Shown one piece after another: positions 48,231 to 55,984 of a stretch of 64,000 nt of DNA; position 1 is the stretch's first letter; each line of letters begins with the position of its first letter. The translations under genes and the position numbers were made by a program. This DNA is from Bacteroidales bacterium UBA5433 (GTDB lineage: Bacteria; Bacteroidota; Bacteroidia; Bacteroidales; UBA932), in NCBI GenBank assembly GCA_002427525.1, contig DIRP01000018.1, positions 1 through 64,000 on the forward strand, given 5' to 3'. The notes beneath the pieces were generated by a model. The model saw only the letters and a list, made by a program, of their open reading frames with translations, made no database searches and was not told the DNA's origin.

Positions 48231-49040
48231 TTAAAAATAAACATCTATCCGTCCGGCATATATTCCTTGCGCTCCTGTCTGAACAATCATAACGTCCTTT
48301 TCGTCCAGGTCTTTTTCCATAAGAGGTTCTTTAAGGAATGTGTGCGTATGACCGCCAATAATCAGGTTGATATTTTGGGACTCCCCGGCCAGTTGAACAT
48401 CCTTATTTACCCCCAGGTGTGAAAGACAAATAATCAGGTCGCAACCTTTCTTTTTTAGTAAACGGGCCAGGCGGTTAGCTGTTTCTATGGGATCTTTGTA
48501 ATGCATTTTACGCAACACCTCCCCCGAAGTAAGTCCGTTCAGGTCAATGGTCAGGCCTATAATACCAACTTTCCCGGAATCTGTCTCATAGATTACATAC
48601 GGCTTTACAAGTTTTCTTAACGGCCTGTAACGGATGTCATAATTGGCACATAGTGTATAGTAGTTTGCCATTTTCAGTCTCTGCACCAGGTCTTCCAGCC
48701 CGTTATCAAATTCATGGTTCCCAAAAGTAGTAGCATACAACCCCAGGGCGTTCATGGTCTCTACTTCAACATGTCCATTAAACAGATTAAAATAAGGTGT
48801 TCCCTGGTTGTAATCACCGGCATCCAGGTACAGCAGGTTGGGGTATTCTTTTCTTGTTTCCTCCAGGTACCCCGATAAGCTCAGAATGCCTCCCGTACCG
48901 GCATTCCTTCCTTCTTTAAAGGGTTCAATCTGGCTGTGGAGATCATTGGTATGAATGATAACCAGATCTTGTGCTGCAACAGGTAAGGCAAGCACAATAA
49001 ATAAAAGAGCCGGAAACAAATACCAAGCTTGTTTTTTCAT
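48231..49040 (-). CDS. 5'-nucleotidase-type metallophosphatase (N-terminal half)
   Basis: 269 aa. Signal peptide (about 1-23), then the calcineurin-like domain with HTNDLHSQ, LDAGDYNQG, GNHEFDNG and GGHTHTF. It corresponds to the catalytic N-terminal half of UshA-type 5'-nucleotidases and lacks their C-terminal substrate domain, which is encoded as a separate gene just upstream. It should act in the periplasm. It overlaps that partner by 4 nt. Confidence 0.9.
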   Translation of the reverse strand: MKKQAWYLFPALLFIVLALPVAAQDLVIIHTNDLHSQIEPFKEGRNAGTGGILSLSGYLEETRKEYPNLLYLDAGDYNQGTPYFNLFNGHVEVETMNALGLYATTFGNHEFDNGLEDLVQRLKMANYYTLCANYDIRYRPLRKLVKPYVIYETDSGKVGIIGLTIDLNGLTSGEVLRKMHYKDPIETANRLARLLKKKGCDLIICLSHLGVNKDVQLAGESQNINLIIGGHTHTFLKEPLMEKDLDEKDVMIVQTGAQGIYAGRIDVYF

Positions 49041-49798
49041 GATTTGTCTTTGTTATTGATTACCACAACACGTCCGTCCAAGGTAGCCGGAATGGGTTCT
49101 CCTTTTTCATAAAAAGCCGAGATGTATTCTAAAATTACATCTCTAATCGTAATTCCCGAGTAGTTTACTCCCAGATTTTCTGCCAAAACGCTCATTTTGT
49201 CTCCTCCATGCAACAGGAAATCAATGGTAGCTACCTGGTATGTTCTTTCATCGTCTAACGGTTGGTCGTTGATGAATAATTCTTTGACTTTGTTATTCTC
49301 AATCACCAGCTTAATCCCCGCCAGCGCTTCCGGACGGCGCTGTGCAAAATGCTCAAACAGAGTTCTTACCTCTTTTCCTTTTAGAGAGACAAGAACCAGG
49401 GTGTTTTCAAACGGGAAAGCTGCATATACATAATAAAGCGTCACATTTCCTTTAGGGAAAGATGTGCGAATACCTCCAAAATTTGTAAGTGCAAAATCCA
49501 CTTTGTCCTGTCCGTAGTGTCTTTTAGCTATGGCAAGCAGCGCATTGGCAGCCATATTTGACAACGGACTTTCCGGAGGATACGAACTCATGGTTTGCGT
49601 GGTATAGCCCACTACCTTGTTCATTTTGTCATGCAGCTCGGGCCCATAGGTGTCCAAAATGGCAACAACTTCTTTTGAAGCATTAAGTCCGTAGGTTAAG
49701 GTGTCCATGAGCACCCGGCTTGCCTGTAGGGTTTGCGCCCGTGACAAGGACAAACCAACGCCCAACAGCAAAGTGGCTGTTAGAAAAAATCGTCTCAT
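49037..49798 (-). CDS. 5'-nucleotidase C-terminal-domain protein
   Basis: 253 aa. Signal peptide (about 1-21, ending SRAQ), then a 5_nucleotid_C domain with SPLSNMAANALL, FALTNFGGIRTSFPKG and YQVATIDFLLHGGDKM. This is the substrate-recognition half of UshA-like enzymes and has no phosphoesterase motifs. It precedes the catalytic half, the reverse of the order in the fused enzyme. ATG 49798 is chosen because it creates the signal peptide; the longer frame runs into the permease gene, whose stop it overlaps by 4 nt. Confidence 0.88.
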   Translation of the reverse strand: MRRFFLTATLLLGVGLSLSRAQTLQASRVLMDTLTYGLNASKEVVAILDTYGPELHDKMNKVVGYTTQTMSSYPPESPLSNMAANALLAIAKRHYGQDKVDFALTNFGGIRTSFPKGNVTLYYVYAAFPFENTLVLVSLKGKEVRTLFEHFAQRRPEALAGIKLVIENNKVKELFINDQPLDDERTYQVATIDFLLHGGDKMSVLAENLGVNYSGITIRDVILEYISAFYEKGEPIPATLDGRVVVINNKDKS

Positions 49799-51138
49799 TT
49801 GTTTTTGTATGTCATCCATTTCCATAATTCTTTCCAGGTTATTTTTTTTCCGTACATCAGGATACCCACTCTGTAAATTTTGGCCGAGAAATGTACTGTG
49901 CCCAAAAATGTCAGGAACAGCAGCCCCAAAGAAGTCAGCAACTGCCACAGGGGAACACCTCCAAAAGGCAGCCTGGCCAGCATGACCATGGGCGAGGTAA
50001 ACGGTATGATTGATGCCCAGACAGACAGTGCGCTGTCCGGATGCTGGAATGTATGCATCATAATAAAGAGTCCCAGAATAAGAGGAATGGTAATAGGCAA
50101 CTGGAACTGTTGTGTGTCTGTTTCTGCATCGGAAACAGAACCTATGGCTGCAAACATGGAAGCATACATAAGATAGCCGCCAATAAAATACAAGCAGAAA
50201 CTAAGCAGGAATTTTCCAACCTGGATTTGCGACAAAGTGCTTGCAATTCCTGTCAGAACTCCGTTGCCTGTGTCAAAAGAAGCAATGGCACCGGCAAAGC
50301 CTCCCTGCATCTGAGGAGCTGCCTGTCCCATTTCAGCTATTGTCCCGGAACCTGCTATAGCCATGACAACCAGTAAAATAACTACAGTTAATAAAATCCA
50401 TAACAGAAATTGCAACAGGGCCACCAGTGCAACGCCAATGATTTTTCCCAGCATCAGTTCAACCGGTTTAACGGAAGAGATGATTACTTCTACAATCCTG
50501 TTTGTTTTTTCTTCAATGACCCCTCTTATAACCATAGAACCATACATGAAAATGAACATGTAAATCAGAAAACTGCTGAGGTATGCAATGGCCATATACA
50601 CCTCTGTAATGGTTTCCTTTTCATCTCCTTCTTCTGTCCAGGTATAGGATTTTACAGGGATGTTGGTTTTTATGTCTTCAATGATTTCCTGCAGTTGCGG
50701 AATGTTGTAAGAAGCCAGTTTGCGTTTTTCAACTTCGCTGCTTACCTGGCGTGAAATATACCTTTGTATATCGGAATCTACCTGTCCCGTACTGTACATT
50801 TTTATTTCCGGTACATGGTTTTCTGTTTCTTCAATTACGCAGACCGCATGAATGTTTCTGGATTCAAACGATTGCCTGATTTCTTCCAGGTTGCCGTTTT
50901 CTGTAAACAGAAAACGGGTATGTTCCTGATCTTCAAGAACGGCCATGCCAATCCCGGTAGGATCCAATACCTCAATAACCTTTACCCTTGTATCCTTGAC
51001 GGTGGTCATGATCATGGGGACGGCTACCAGGGCTGCCATAAATAAAGGGGTAAGGAAGGTGGCAATGATGAATGATTTTTTTCTGACGCGAATGATAAAT
51101 TCTCTTCTGACAATCAGGTTTATTTTTTTCAGATTCAT
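49795..51138 (-). CDS. ABC-2 type transporter permease (NatB-like)
   Basis: 447 aa. One membrane helix (about 23-43), a large extracytoplasmic region (about 50-175), then five more helices (about 180-410). The N-terminal KINLIVRREFIIRVRKKSF pattern and layout are those of NatB/ABC2_membrane_3 permeases (sodium or drug export). It pairs with the ATPase gene that overlaps it by 4 nt. Confidence 0.9.
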   Translation of the reverse strand: MNLKKINLIVRREFIIRVRKKSFIIATFLTPLFMAALVAVPMIMTTVKDTRVKVIEVLDPTGIGMAVLEDQEHTRFLFTENGNLEEIRQSFESRNIHAVCVIEETENHVPEIKMYSTGQVDSDIQRYISRQVSSEVEKRKLASYNIPQLQEIIEDIKTNIPVKSYTWTEEGDEKETITEVYMAIAYLSSFLIYMFIFMYGSMVIRGVIEEKTNRIVEVIISSVKPVELMLGKIIGVALVALLQFLLWILLTVVILLVVMAIAGSGTIAEMGQAAPQMQGGFAGAIASFDTGNGVLTGIASTLSQIQVGKFLLSFCLYFIGGYLMYASMFAAIGSVSDAETDTQQFQLPITIPLILGLFIMMHTFQHPDSALSVWASIIPFTSPMVMLARLPFGGVPLWQLLTSLGLLFLTFLGTVHFSAKIYRVGILMYGKKITWKELWKWMTYKNK

Positions 51139-52064
51139 TTGTCTCCTCCTTTCCTGTTTACAAGTTTGATGAAAATGTCACGCATGCTTGGAATAATTTC
51201 GCTTACACCCACAATGTTCATGTGGGGTAACAGGCTTTCCAGAATTTGGTTGGTATTGAATCCTTTTTCCGGTTCAATAACCATTTGGTACGAGCCGTCT
51301 TTTTTCCCGTTGGATACCAGGGTAAAAGGAACATTTCCTAAAGTGTGCAGGGTTACAGGTTCATCGGCACGGTAGAGAATTTCCAGGTGGTTGTCCCCGT
51401 GAATCTTTCTTATTTCATGCAAATCTCCGGCAACTATTAAGCGGGCGTTATCTATGAGGGCAATCTCGTCACACATTTCCTCTACAGATTCCATATTATG
51501 GGTGGATAAAATAACGGAAGTACCGTTATCCCTCAGCCGTAGAATTTCCTGCCGGATGATTTCCGTATTAATAGGGTCAAAACCGCTGAAAGGCTCGTCC
51601 AGAATGAGTAATGTTGGATTGTGCATGACTGTTGTAACAAACTGTACTTTTTGCGCCATCCCTTTAGACAGTTCTGTGATTTTTCGGTTCCACCAGGATT
51701 GTATTTCAAAGCGAATAAACCATTCTTTAAGACTTTCCAGGGCCTTGGCATGTGTCATGCCCTTTAATTTGGCCAGGTACATAGCCTGATCGCCAATTTT
51801 CATTTTTTTATACAATCCCCGTTCTTCCGGAAGGTATCCTATGTGGAAAACATCATTGGCAGCCAGGGGCTTGCCATCAAAAAAAATGCTTCCTGTATCG
51901 GGTGCAGTAATCTGATTAACAATTCTAAGAAGGGTGGTTTTCCCGGCCCCGTTGGGCCCCAGCAATCCAAAAACCTTTCCCTTGGGGACGTCAATACTGA
52001 CATTGTCCAGCGCCAGATGTCCTTCAAAGCGCTTGACTACATTTTTGACAGATAGGATATTCAT
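51135..52064 (-). CDS. ABC transporter ATP-binding protein (NatA-like)
   Basis: 309 aa. Walker A GPNGAGKTT, a Q-loop at IGYLPEERGLYKKM, signature LSKGMAQKVQ, Walker B LILDEPFSGFDP and H-loop STHNME; a C-terminal DUF4162-like extension is present. First gene of the operon that continues through permease, both nucleotidase halves, tdk and alr. ATG 52064 is the family start (MNILSVKNVVKRFEG) and is preceded by a TATATTTG box with only 4 nt between. Confidence 0.94.
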   Translation of the reverse strand: MNILSVKNVVKRFEGHLALDNVSIDVPKGKVFGLLGPNGAGKTTLLRIVNQITAPDTGSIFFDGKPLAANDVFHIGYLPEERGLYKKMKIGDQAMYLAKLKGMTHAKALESLKEWFIRFEIQSWWNRKITELSKGMAQKVQFVTTVMHNPTLLILDEPFSGFDPINTEIIRQEILRLRDNGTSVILSTHNMESVEEMCDEIALIDNARLIVAGDLHEIRKIHGDNHLEILYRADEPVTLHTLGNVPFTLVSNGKKDGSYQMVIEPEKGFNTNQILESLLPHMNIVGVSEIIPSMRDIFIKLVNRKGGDK

Positions 52065-52068
52065 GGAG

Positions 52069-52076
52069 CAAATATA
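52069..52076 (-). promoter_or_regulatory. TAnnTTTG promoter box for the ABC-nucleotidase-tdk-alr operon
   Basis: Reads TATATTTG on the minus strand, then CTCC, then ATG. The spacing predicts a leaderless operon mRNA. Confidence 0.65.
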
Positions 52077-52116
52077 GAAATAAAACAGCTCAGTGCAGAT
52101 ACTTTTTGCTACAGCG

Positions 52117-52150
52117 GCTTCAGGTCGCTGCACGCTTCAGGTCGCTGCAC
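52117..52150. repeat. 17-bp direct tandem repeat, two perfect copies
   Basis: The unit GCTTCAGGTCGCTGCAC occurs at 52117-52133 and 52134-52150. It is immediately left of the inverted repeat. Confidence 0.95.
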
Positions 52151-52256
52151 CAAAAGAACGGGGAACGCCTCCCAGTTGCTGCGCTGTCGCTTCACTCCCG
52201 CTCCGCAACCGGGCCCCTCCCTCCTCGGGTGCGAGGTTCCCCTTTTCCTTTTGGTG
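52148..52256. repeat. long imperfect inverted repeat
   Basis: CACCAAAAG (52148-52156) pairs with CTTTTGGTG (52248-52256); GGGGAAC (52160-52166) pairs with GTTCCCC (52236-52242); inside, GTTGC (52175-52179) pairs with GCAAC (52205-52209). The result is a long rod with internal loops. Confidence 0.8.
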
Positions 52257-52495
52257 TCAGCTCCCTTGCTGCTATGGTAGTTGAGTGCGTCGTGCGATGT
52301 ACCACTATTTTTTTTCGTTTTTGATTACTTACCACCCTCCCTCGCAGTACGCTCATATGTAAAGGGAGGAGGTCATGATTTTCGGTGAAAAACTTGTAAC
52401 CTGCAGTGTGTGAGTATGTAGCAAAAGTGAGGCTGTTTTTCGGAAAGGTAAGGAGTGATTGGCTTGGGCTTTGGCTTCGGCAGCTTAAAACCGCT

Positions 52496-53248
52496 TTAAC
52501 GCAGGTACCACCCGATTTTTTGACCTTGTTCCTGCGTTAAAATTCCATGCCGCACCAGGTGTTCCACAGAGCAGGAGTCGGGGTCTGCTGTGTCCCGGTA
52601 CCTGATGATGCATCGGGCCAGATACCTGCCAATATACAGGTGATTTGCCAGCTGGTTTTCGCTTGCTGTTTTTAGGTTTATTTTTCGTATAAAGGAGGTA
52701 TCTGCAAAGACACGATCATAGAATCCGTCCAGCCGGTCCTTGTCAAATCCTTTAATTTCAAGAAGTTGTTCCGGAATGGCAAAACCTCCCAGCCGTTCCC
52801 GGTATTCAAGAATTTTTTGTGCATAATAGGGTCCGATGCCATATAATTTTACCAATTCGGCGCTGTCTGCTGTATTAAGTTCCACTTTCATAGGGGTGTG
52901 TGCCGCAGGGGAGTGTTCGGTCGTGGACTGGCGGGCCGGAGGATTCCCGGAGGAGGCGTTTTGCCGGGTTTCCGGGGCGTTTTGCCGGGTTTCCGGGGCG
53001 TTGGGCCGGGTTGCCGGGAGGCTGCGCTGACTTGCCGGGGCGTTGTGTTGCTGCGGTCTCGGCTTGTTGCCTGTTCCGGCCGGGGATTCTTGGTTGTATG
53101 GAGCAAAAACACTTTTTTGCTGCTCCGGGGAGCTGCTGTTTCTGTTGCTGATTTGTCCTGAAAAAATCCTGATGAAAAGCAGGATCAGAATGCCTGCAAT
53201 TCCTGTTGCATGGATAATGTACTTGTGTTTATTGTTCTGTTTCTTCAT
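52496..53248 (-). CDS. ComEA-like helix-hairpin-helix protein
   Basis: 250 aa. One N-terminal membrane helix (about 10-30), a Pro/Asn/Ser/Gln-rich linker (about 35-120) with an exact NAPETRQ repeat, and two helix-hairpin-helix regions (about 122-185, VELNTADSAELVKLYGIGPYYAQKI, and 190-250). Anchored HhH proteins of the ComEA type bind DNA without sequence specificity, in competence in other phyla. No other competence gene is in the window. It is the last gene of the ahcY operon, and its ATG is 20 nt inside rsmI. Confidence 0.83.
   Translation of the reverse strand: MKKQNNKHKYIIHATGIAGILILLFIRIFSGQISNRNSSSPEQQKSVFAPYNQESPAGTGNKPRPQQHNAPASQRSLPATRPNAPETRQNAPETRQNASSGNPPARQSTTEHSPAAHTPMKVELNTADSAELVKLYGIGPYYAQKILEYRERLGGFAIPEQLLEIKGFDKDRLDGFYDRVFADTSFIRKINLKTASENQLANHLYIGRYLARCIIRYRDTADPDSCSVEHLVRHGILTQEQGQKIGWYLR
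52955..53010. repeat. 21-bp tandem repeat in the ComEA-like linker
   Basis: Units at 52955-52975 and 52976-52996 are identical (start GGCGTTTTGCCGGGTT) and a third, diverged partial copy follows. They encode the NAPETRQ repeats, and the unit keeps frame. Confidence 0.9.
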
Positions 53249-53924
53249 CCTTCCCTCTTCCTTTCAGCACGATTACAATTTCACCTTTTGGAGGATTATC
53301 TCTGAACCACTTAGAGAGGTCAGCCAGAGAGCCTCTTTTTGTTTCTTCATATATTTTTGTCAATTCCCGGCAGACAACTGCCTGTCGCTCCTGTCCCAGC
53401 ACTTCTCCCAGTTGCTCCAGCGTTTTCAGCAGGCGGTGGGGAGATTCATACAAAATCAGGGTTCGGGTTTCTTCGGCAAATGATTTCAAACGGGCTTGCC
53501 TGCCTTTCTTCAACGGAAGGAACCCTTCAAAACAAAAACGGTCTGCAGGGAAACCACTGTTTATTAATGCGGGAATCAGGGCTGTAGCTCCGGGCAGGCA
53601 TTCGACTTCAATTCCAGCAGCCAGGCATTCCCGGACAAGGAGAAATCCCGGGTCGGATATTCCGGGAGTTCCGGCATCGCTAATCAGAGCTATTGTATTT
53701 CCGTTACGGATTTTTTCAAGGATAGCTGCTGTGCGTTTGTGTTCGTTATATGTATGGTAAGATTCCCGGTGTGTGGTGATGCCGTATTTTTTAAGGAGTA
53801 TGCCACTGGTACGTGTGTCTTCTGCCAGGATCAGATCTGCCTGTTTCAGAACTTGTAAGGCACGTAGTGTAATGTCTTCCAGGTTCCCGATGGGGGTAGG
53901 TACTATGATCAGTTTAGAACACAT
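53229..53924 (-). CDS. rsmI: 16S rRNA (cytidine1402-2'-O)-methyltransferase RsmI
   Basis: 231 aa. Family landmarks are the N-terminal VPTPIGNLEDITLRAL, LAEDTRTSGILLKKYGI, ALISDAGTPGISDPG and FCFEGFLPLKKGRQ segments. RsmI, a tetrapyrrole-methylase-fold enzyme, 2'-O-methylates C1402 in the decoding centre using SAM. It sits in the operon with ahcY, which removes the SAH such enzymes produce. It overlaps the genes on both sides. Confidence 0.96.
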   Translation of the reverse strand: MCSKLIIVPTPIGNLEDITLRALQVLKQADLILAEDTRTSGILLKKYGITTHRESYHTYNEHKRTAAILEKIRNGNTIALISDAGTPGISDPGFLLVRECLAAGIEVECLPGATALIPALINSGFPADRFCFEGFLPLKKGRQARLKSFAEETRTLILYESPHRLLKTLEQLGEVLGQERQAVVCRELTKIYEETKRGSLADLSKWFRDNPPKGEIVIVLKGRGKDEETEQ

Positions 53925-54618
53925 GTTTTAATAGCATAAGAAATTTTTGGACAGCGGGTGAAGACACCTCCCAGGTCGGGAACTGCTGAGCCAGGTAATC
54001 CTCTGCCTGTTGTACATTTTCCAGGGTTTGCAAATGGTTTAAGGTAGCTTCGTAGAGCTTCGCGTCGTCTAAAAATAATACTTTTAGGTAGAGGAACTTA
54101 TCGTTCAGGGGTATGGTGTCTTTCAGCTTGCCTTTACTTATGTTTTTGGCTAATGTGTCGGCAAGGGTAGGCCGGCTTGCCATGGAAGCAAACAAATCTC
54201 CAACAATTTCCGGTTCCCGTTCTGCGGGCTTTACGGGCTCTGCTGGCTTTACGGGCTCTGCTGGCTTTACGGGCTTTACGGGCTCTGCGGGCTCTGCATC
54301 TGCATGTACGGCAGGTGCTGTAAACGTTTCCAGTTCAAATTCGGGCAGGGTGAAGGAGTCTGAAACGGGAGATGTTGCAGGTTCGGGTTCGGACGAGGTG
54401 ACTGAATCTGCTGCGGGAGGGGTGACAGGGGGTAAGGTTTGGGCCGGGGTCTGGGCCGGGATTTGGGCCGAGGTCTGGGTCGAGGCTGGAGTAGGGGTAG
54501 GGGTAGGGGTTTGGGCCGAGGTTTGGGTTTGGGCCGGGGCGGTACGGTAGAGGTCGTCAACTTTTTGTTCCAGTTGCCGTATCAGTTCTTTTAATGCCAG
54601 GTATTCTTTTTCGTTCAC
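53914..54618 (-). CDS. conserved Bacteroidota protein of unknown function with Pro/Thr-rich linker
   Basis: 234 aa in three parts: a short N-terminal coiled helix (1-25, LALKELIRQLEQKVDDLYR), a long Thr/Pro/Gln/Ala linker (about 26-140, with PTPTPTP and repeated PAEPVK), and a C-terminal helical domain (about 145-234, LNDKFLYLKVLFLDDAKLYEATLNHL) that I recognise only as a recurring Bacteroidota domain. There is no signal peptide or membrane segment. It lies between a TonB-like gene and rsmI in a long operon. Confidence 0.75.
   Translation of the reverse strand: MNEKEYLALKELIRQLEQKVDDLYRTAPAQTQTSAQTPTPTPTPASTQTSAQIPAQTPAQTLPPVTPPAADSVTSSEPEPATSPVSDSFTLPEFELETFTAPAVHADAEPAEPVKPVKPAEPVKPAEPVKPAEREPEIVGDLFASMASRPTLADTLAKNISKGKLKDTIPLNDKFLYLKVLFLDDAKLYEATLNHLQTLENVQQAEDYLAQQFPTWEVSSPAVQKFLMLLKHVF
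54221..54297. repeat. 18-bp imperfect tandem repeats encoding PAEPVK
   Basis: Repeated units of the type CTTTACGGGCTCTGCTGG in the linker of the unknown gene. A second low-complexity stretch encoding Thr/Pro/Gln repeats lies at about 54437-54540. Confidence 0.85.
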
Positions 54619-54642
54619 AGAGTAAAAATAAGGTTTAAATAC

Positions 54643-55353
54643 TTATTGCGGAATAAAACGGTACACAATTTCTCCGGGTTGCAGGGGCGGGGCTTCCTCA
54701 GACGCCGTAAAGCGGCTTTGCCTTGCTGCCCGCAGGGCGAATTCCTGGAGGCATCTGTCCTGGGATGAAAAATCCTGCAGGATGGCCATTTTTTTCACAT
54801 ATCCTTTTCTATCTACCTGAATGGCTACCGTCACATCGCCCCCACCCAGGCATTTGTAAACGGGTATGGGAAGGCTCATGGCTTTACGTCCTTCCAGAGA
54901 ATATTCAAGTACGGCCGGACCGGTATAGGGCTTTTCATTTTCACGTTCGTCTTTGTTTTTCTGTGCAGCCACAGCTTCCAGACCTCCCTGTTCTTCCACT
55001 TCTTTTCTGGCAGCATCCAGCCGTTTTTGCAGTTCTTCCGCTTCTTTATATACCTCTGCCGGGTTTTTATGCCTGTCGTCTCGTAACAGTTGGTTTCTTT
55101 GGGTAGCATCTACGGCTACATTTCGGGACTGTCTCTGGATTTCAGAAATCAATTCATCAAGTCCTTCGCTTATCTCTGCCCGCATCTGCTCCCTGCGTTG
55201 CGCAGCTTCCAGCTCTTCTTGCTGGGTGAAATCCAAAACAAAGGAAGATTCTTTCCGGATCATGGAGGAAATCTGTAGCGATAGAATCACAATCAACGCT
55301 ACTAAATGTACAATGATGGTCAGGTAGATTCCTGTCTTTGTTTCTTTTTTCAT
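54643..55353 (-). CDS. TonB-like protein
   Basis: 236 aa. A single N-terminal membrane helix (about 9-31), a charged coiled-coil segment (about 45-140) in place of the Pro-rich spacer of classical TonB, and a C-terminal TonB_C-like domain (about 165-236, DVTVAIQVDRKGYVKKMAIL then ARQSRFTASEEAPP). It would span the periplasm to energise an outer-membrane receptor, or act as a structural TolA-like link. ExbBD genes lie at 61.8-64 kb in a separate operon. Confidence 0.78.
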   Translation of the reverse strand: MKKETKTGIYLTIIVHLVALIVILSLQISSMIRKESSFVLDFTQQEELEAAQRREQMRAEISEGLDELISEIQRQSRNVAVDATQRNQLLRDDRHKNPAEVYKEAEELQKRLDAARKEVEEQGGLEAVAAQKNKDERENEKPYTGPAVLEYSLEGRKAMSLPIPVYKCLGGGDVTVAIQVDRKGYVKKMAILQDFSSQDRCLQEFALRAARQSRFTASEEAPPLQPGEIVYRFIPQ

Positions 55354-55367
55354 TGCCGTACCTCTGC

Positions 55368-55982
55368 TTATTTGTTGCGGAGTACCTGTTCAATGGCAGA
55401 TATGAGCATCTTGATGGCCACTTTGTTATGACCGCCCTGAGGAATAATAATGTCTGCGTAACGTTTGGTAGGCTCTATAAACTGAAGGTGCATGGGCTTG
55501 ACAGTTTTTTCATACCTTTCCAGTACTTTGTTTACAGAGCGCCCTCTTTCCACAATATCCCTTGATATAACACGGGACAACCTGTCGTCCGGGTCTGCAT
55601 CAACAAATACCTTCATATCCAGGCAATCCCTGAGCGGAGGATCTGTAAAAATGAGAATCCCTTCCACAATGATTACACGGGTGGGCTCAATAGGGATGGT
55701 TTCTTCACTTCTTGTACATGTTATGTAGGAATATATGGGCTGCTTTACGGGGTGTCCTGCTTTGAGCTGTTGCAGGTGTTCCACCATAAGTTCCCAGTCT
55801 ATGGACTGGGGGTGGTCAAAGTTCAGCTCCTGTCTTTTTTCCAAAGGCAGGTGGGAGTTGTCTTTGTAATAAGAATCTTGCGGTATTACGGTGACCTGGC
55901 TTTTATCAAGGGATTCCAGGATTTTATTTACCACGGTTGTTTTTCCGGAACCGGTTCCTCCGGCAATGCCAATAACCAACAT
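55368..55982 (-). CDS. udk: uridine kinase
   Basis: 204 aa. P-loop GGTGSGKTT near the N-terminus, IPQDSYYKD, NFDHPQSIDWEL and the RxxRD motif (SRVISRDIVERGR) are present. It phosphorylates uridine and cytidine for pyrimidine salvage. Two nt separate it from asnS upstream. Confidence 0.96.
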   Translation of the reverse strand: MLVIGIAGGTGSGKTTVVNKILESLDKSQVTVIPQDSYYKDNSHLPLEKRQELNFDHPQSIDWELMVEHLQQLKAGHPVKQPIYSYITCTRSEETIPIEPTRVIIVEGILIFTDPPLRDCLDMKVFVDADPDDRLSRVISRDIVERGRSVNKVLERYEKTVKPMHLQFIEPTKRYADIIIPQGGHNKVAIKMLISAIEQVLRNK

Positions 55983-55984
55983 AG

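Larger units (their letters stand above)
52077..52495. other. non-coding gap with structured, GC-rich element
   Basis: 419 nt with no credible gene; the short frames inside (for example 52093-52284 plus) are rich in Cys, Pro, Arg and Ser and have no start context. It holds a 17-bp tandem repeat, a nested set of inverted repeats (52148-52256), then a possible weak terminator-like TGGTA/TACCA hairpin before a T-run ending near 52315. An unpaired candidate promoter with one extra base (TACTTTTTG, 52101-52109) lies at its left end. It could be a small RNA or a dispersed repeat. From about 52320 to 52495 I see nothing. Confidence 0.45.

Noticed and set aside
49037..51138. Frameshifted 5'-nucleotidase pseudogene
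   Set aside because: Each half has its own start and signal peptide, and the order is C-terminal half first, which a frameshift cannot produce.
52093..52324. Short plus-strand proteins of 63 and 72 codons in the 52-kb gap
   Set aside because: They read through inverted and tandem repeats, lack start context and have repeat-derived composition; structure explains the sequence better.
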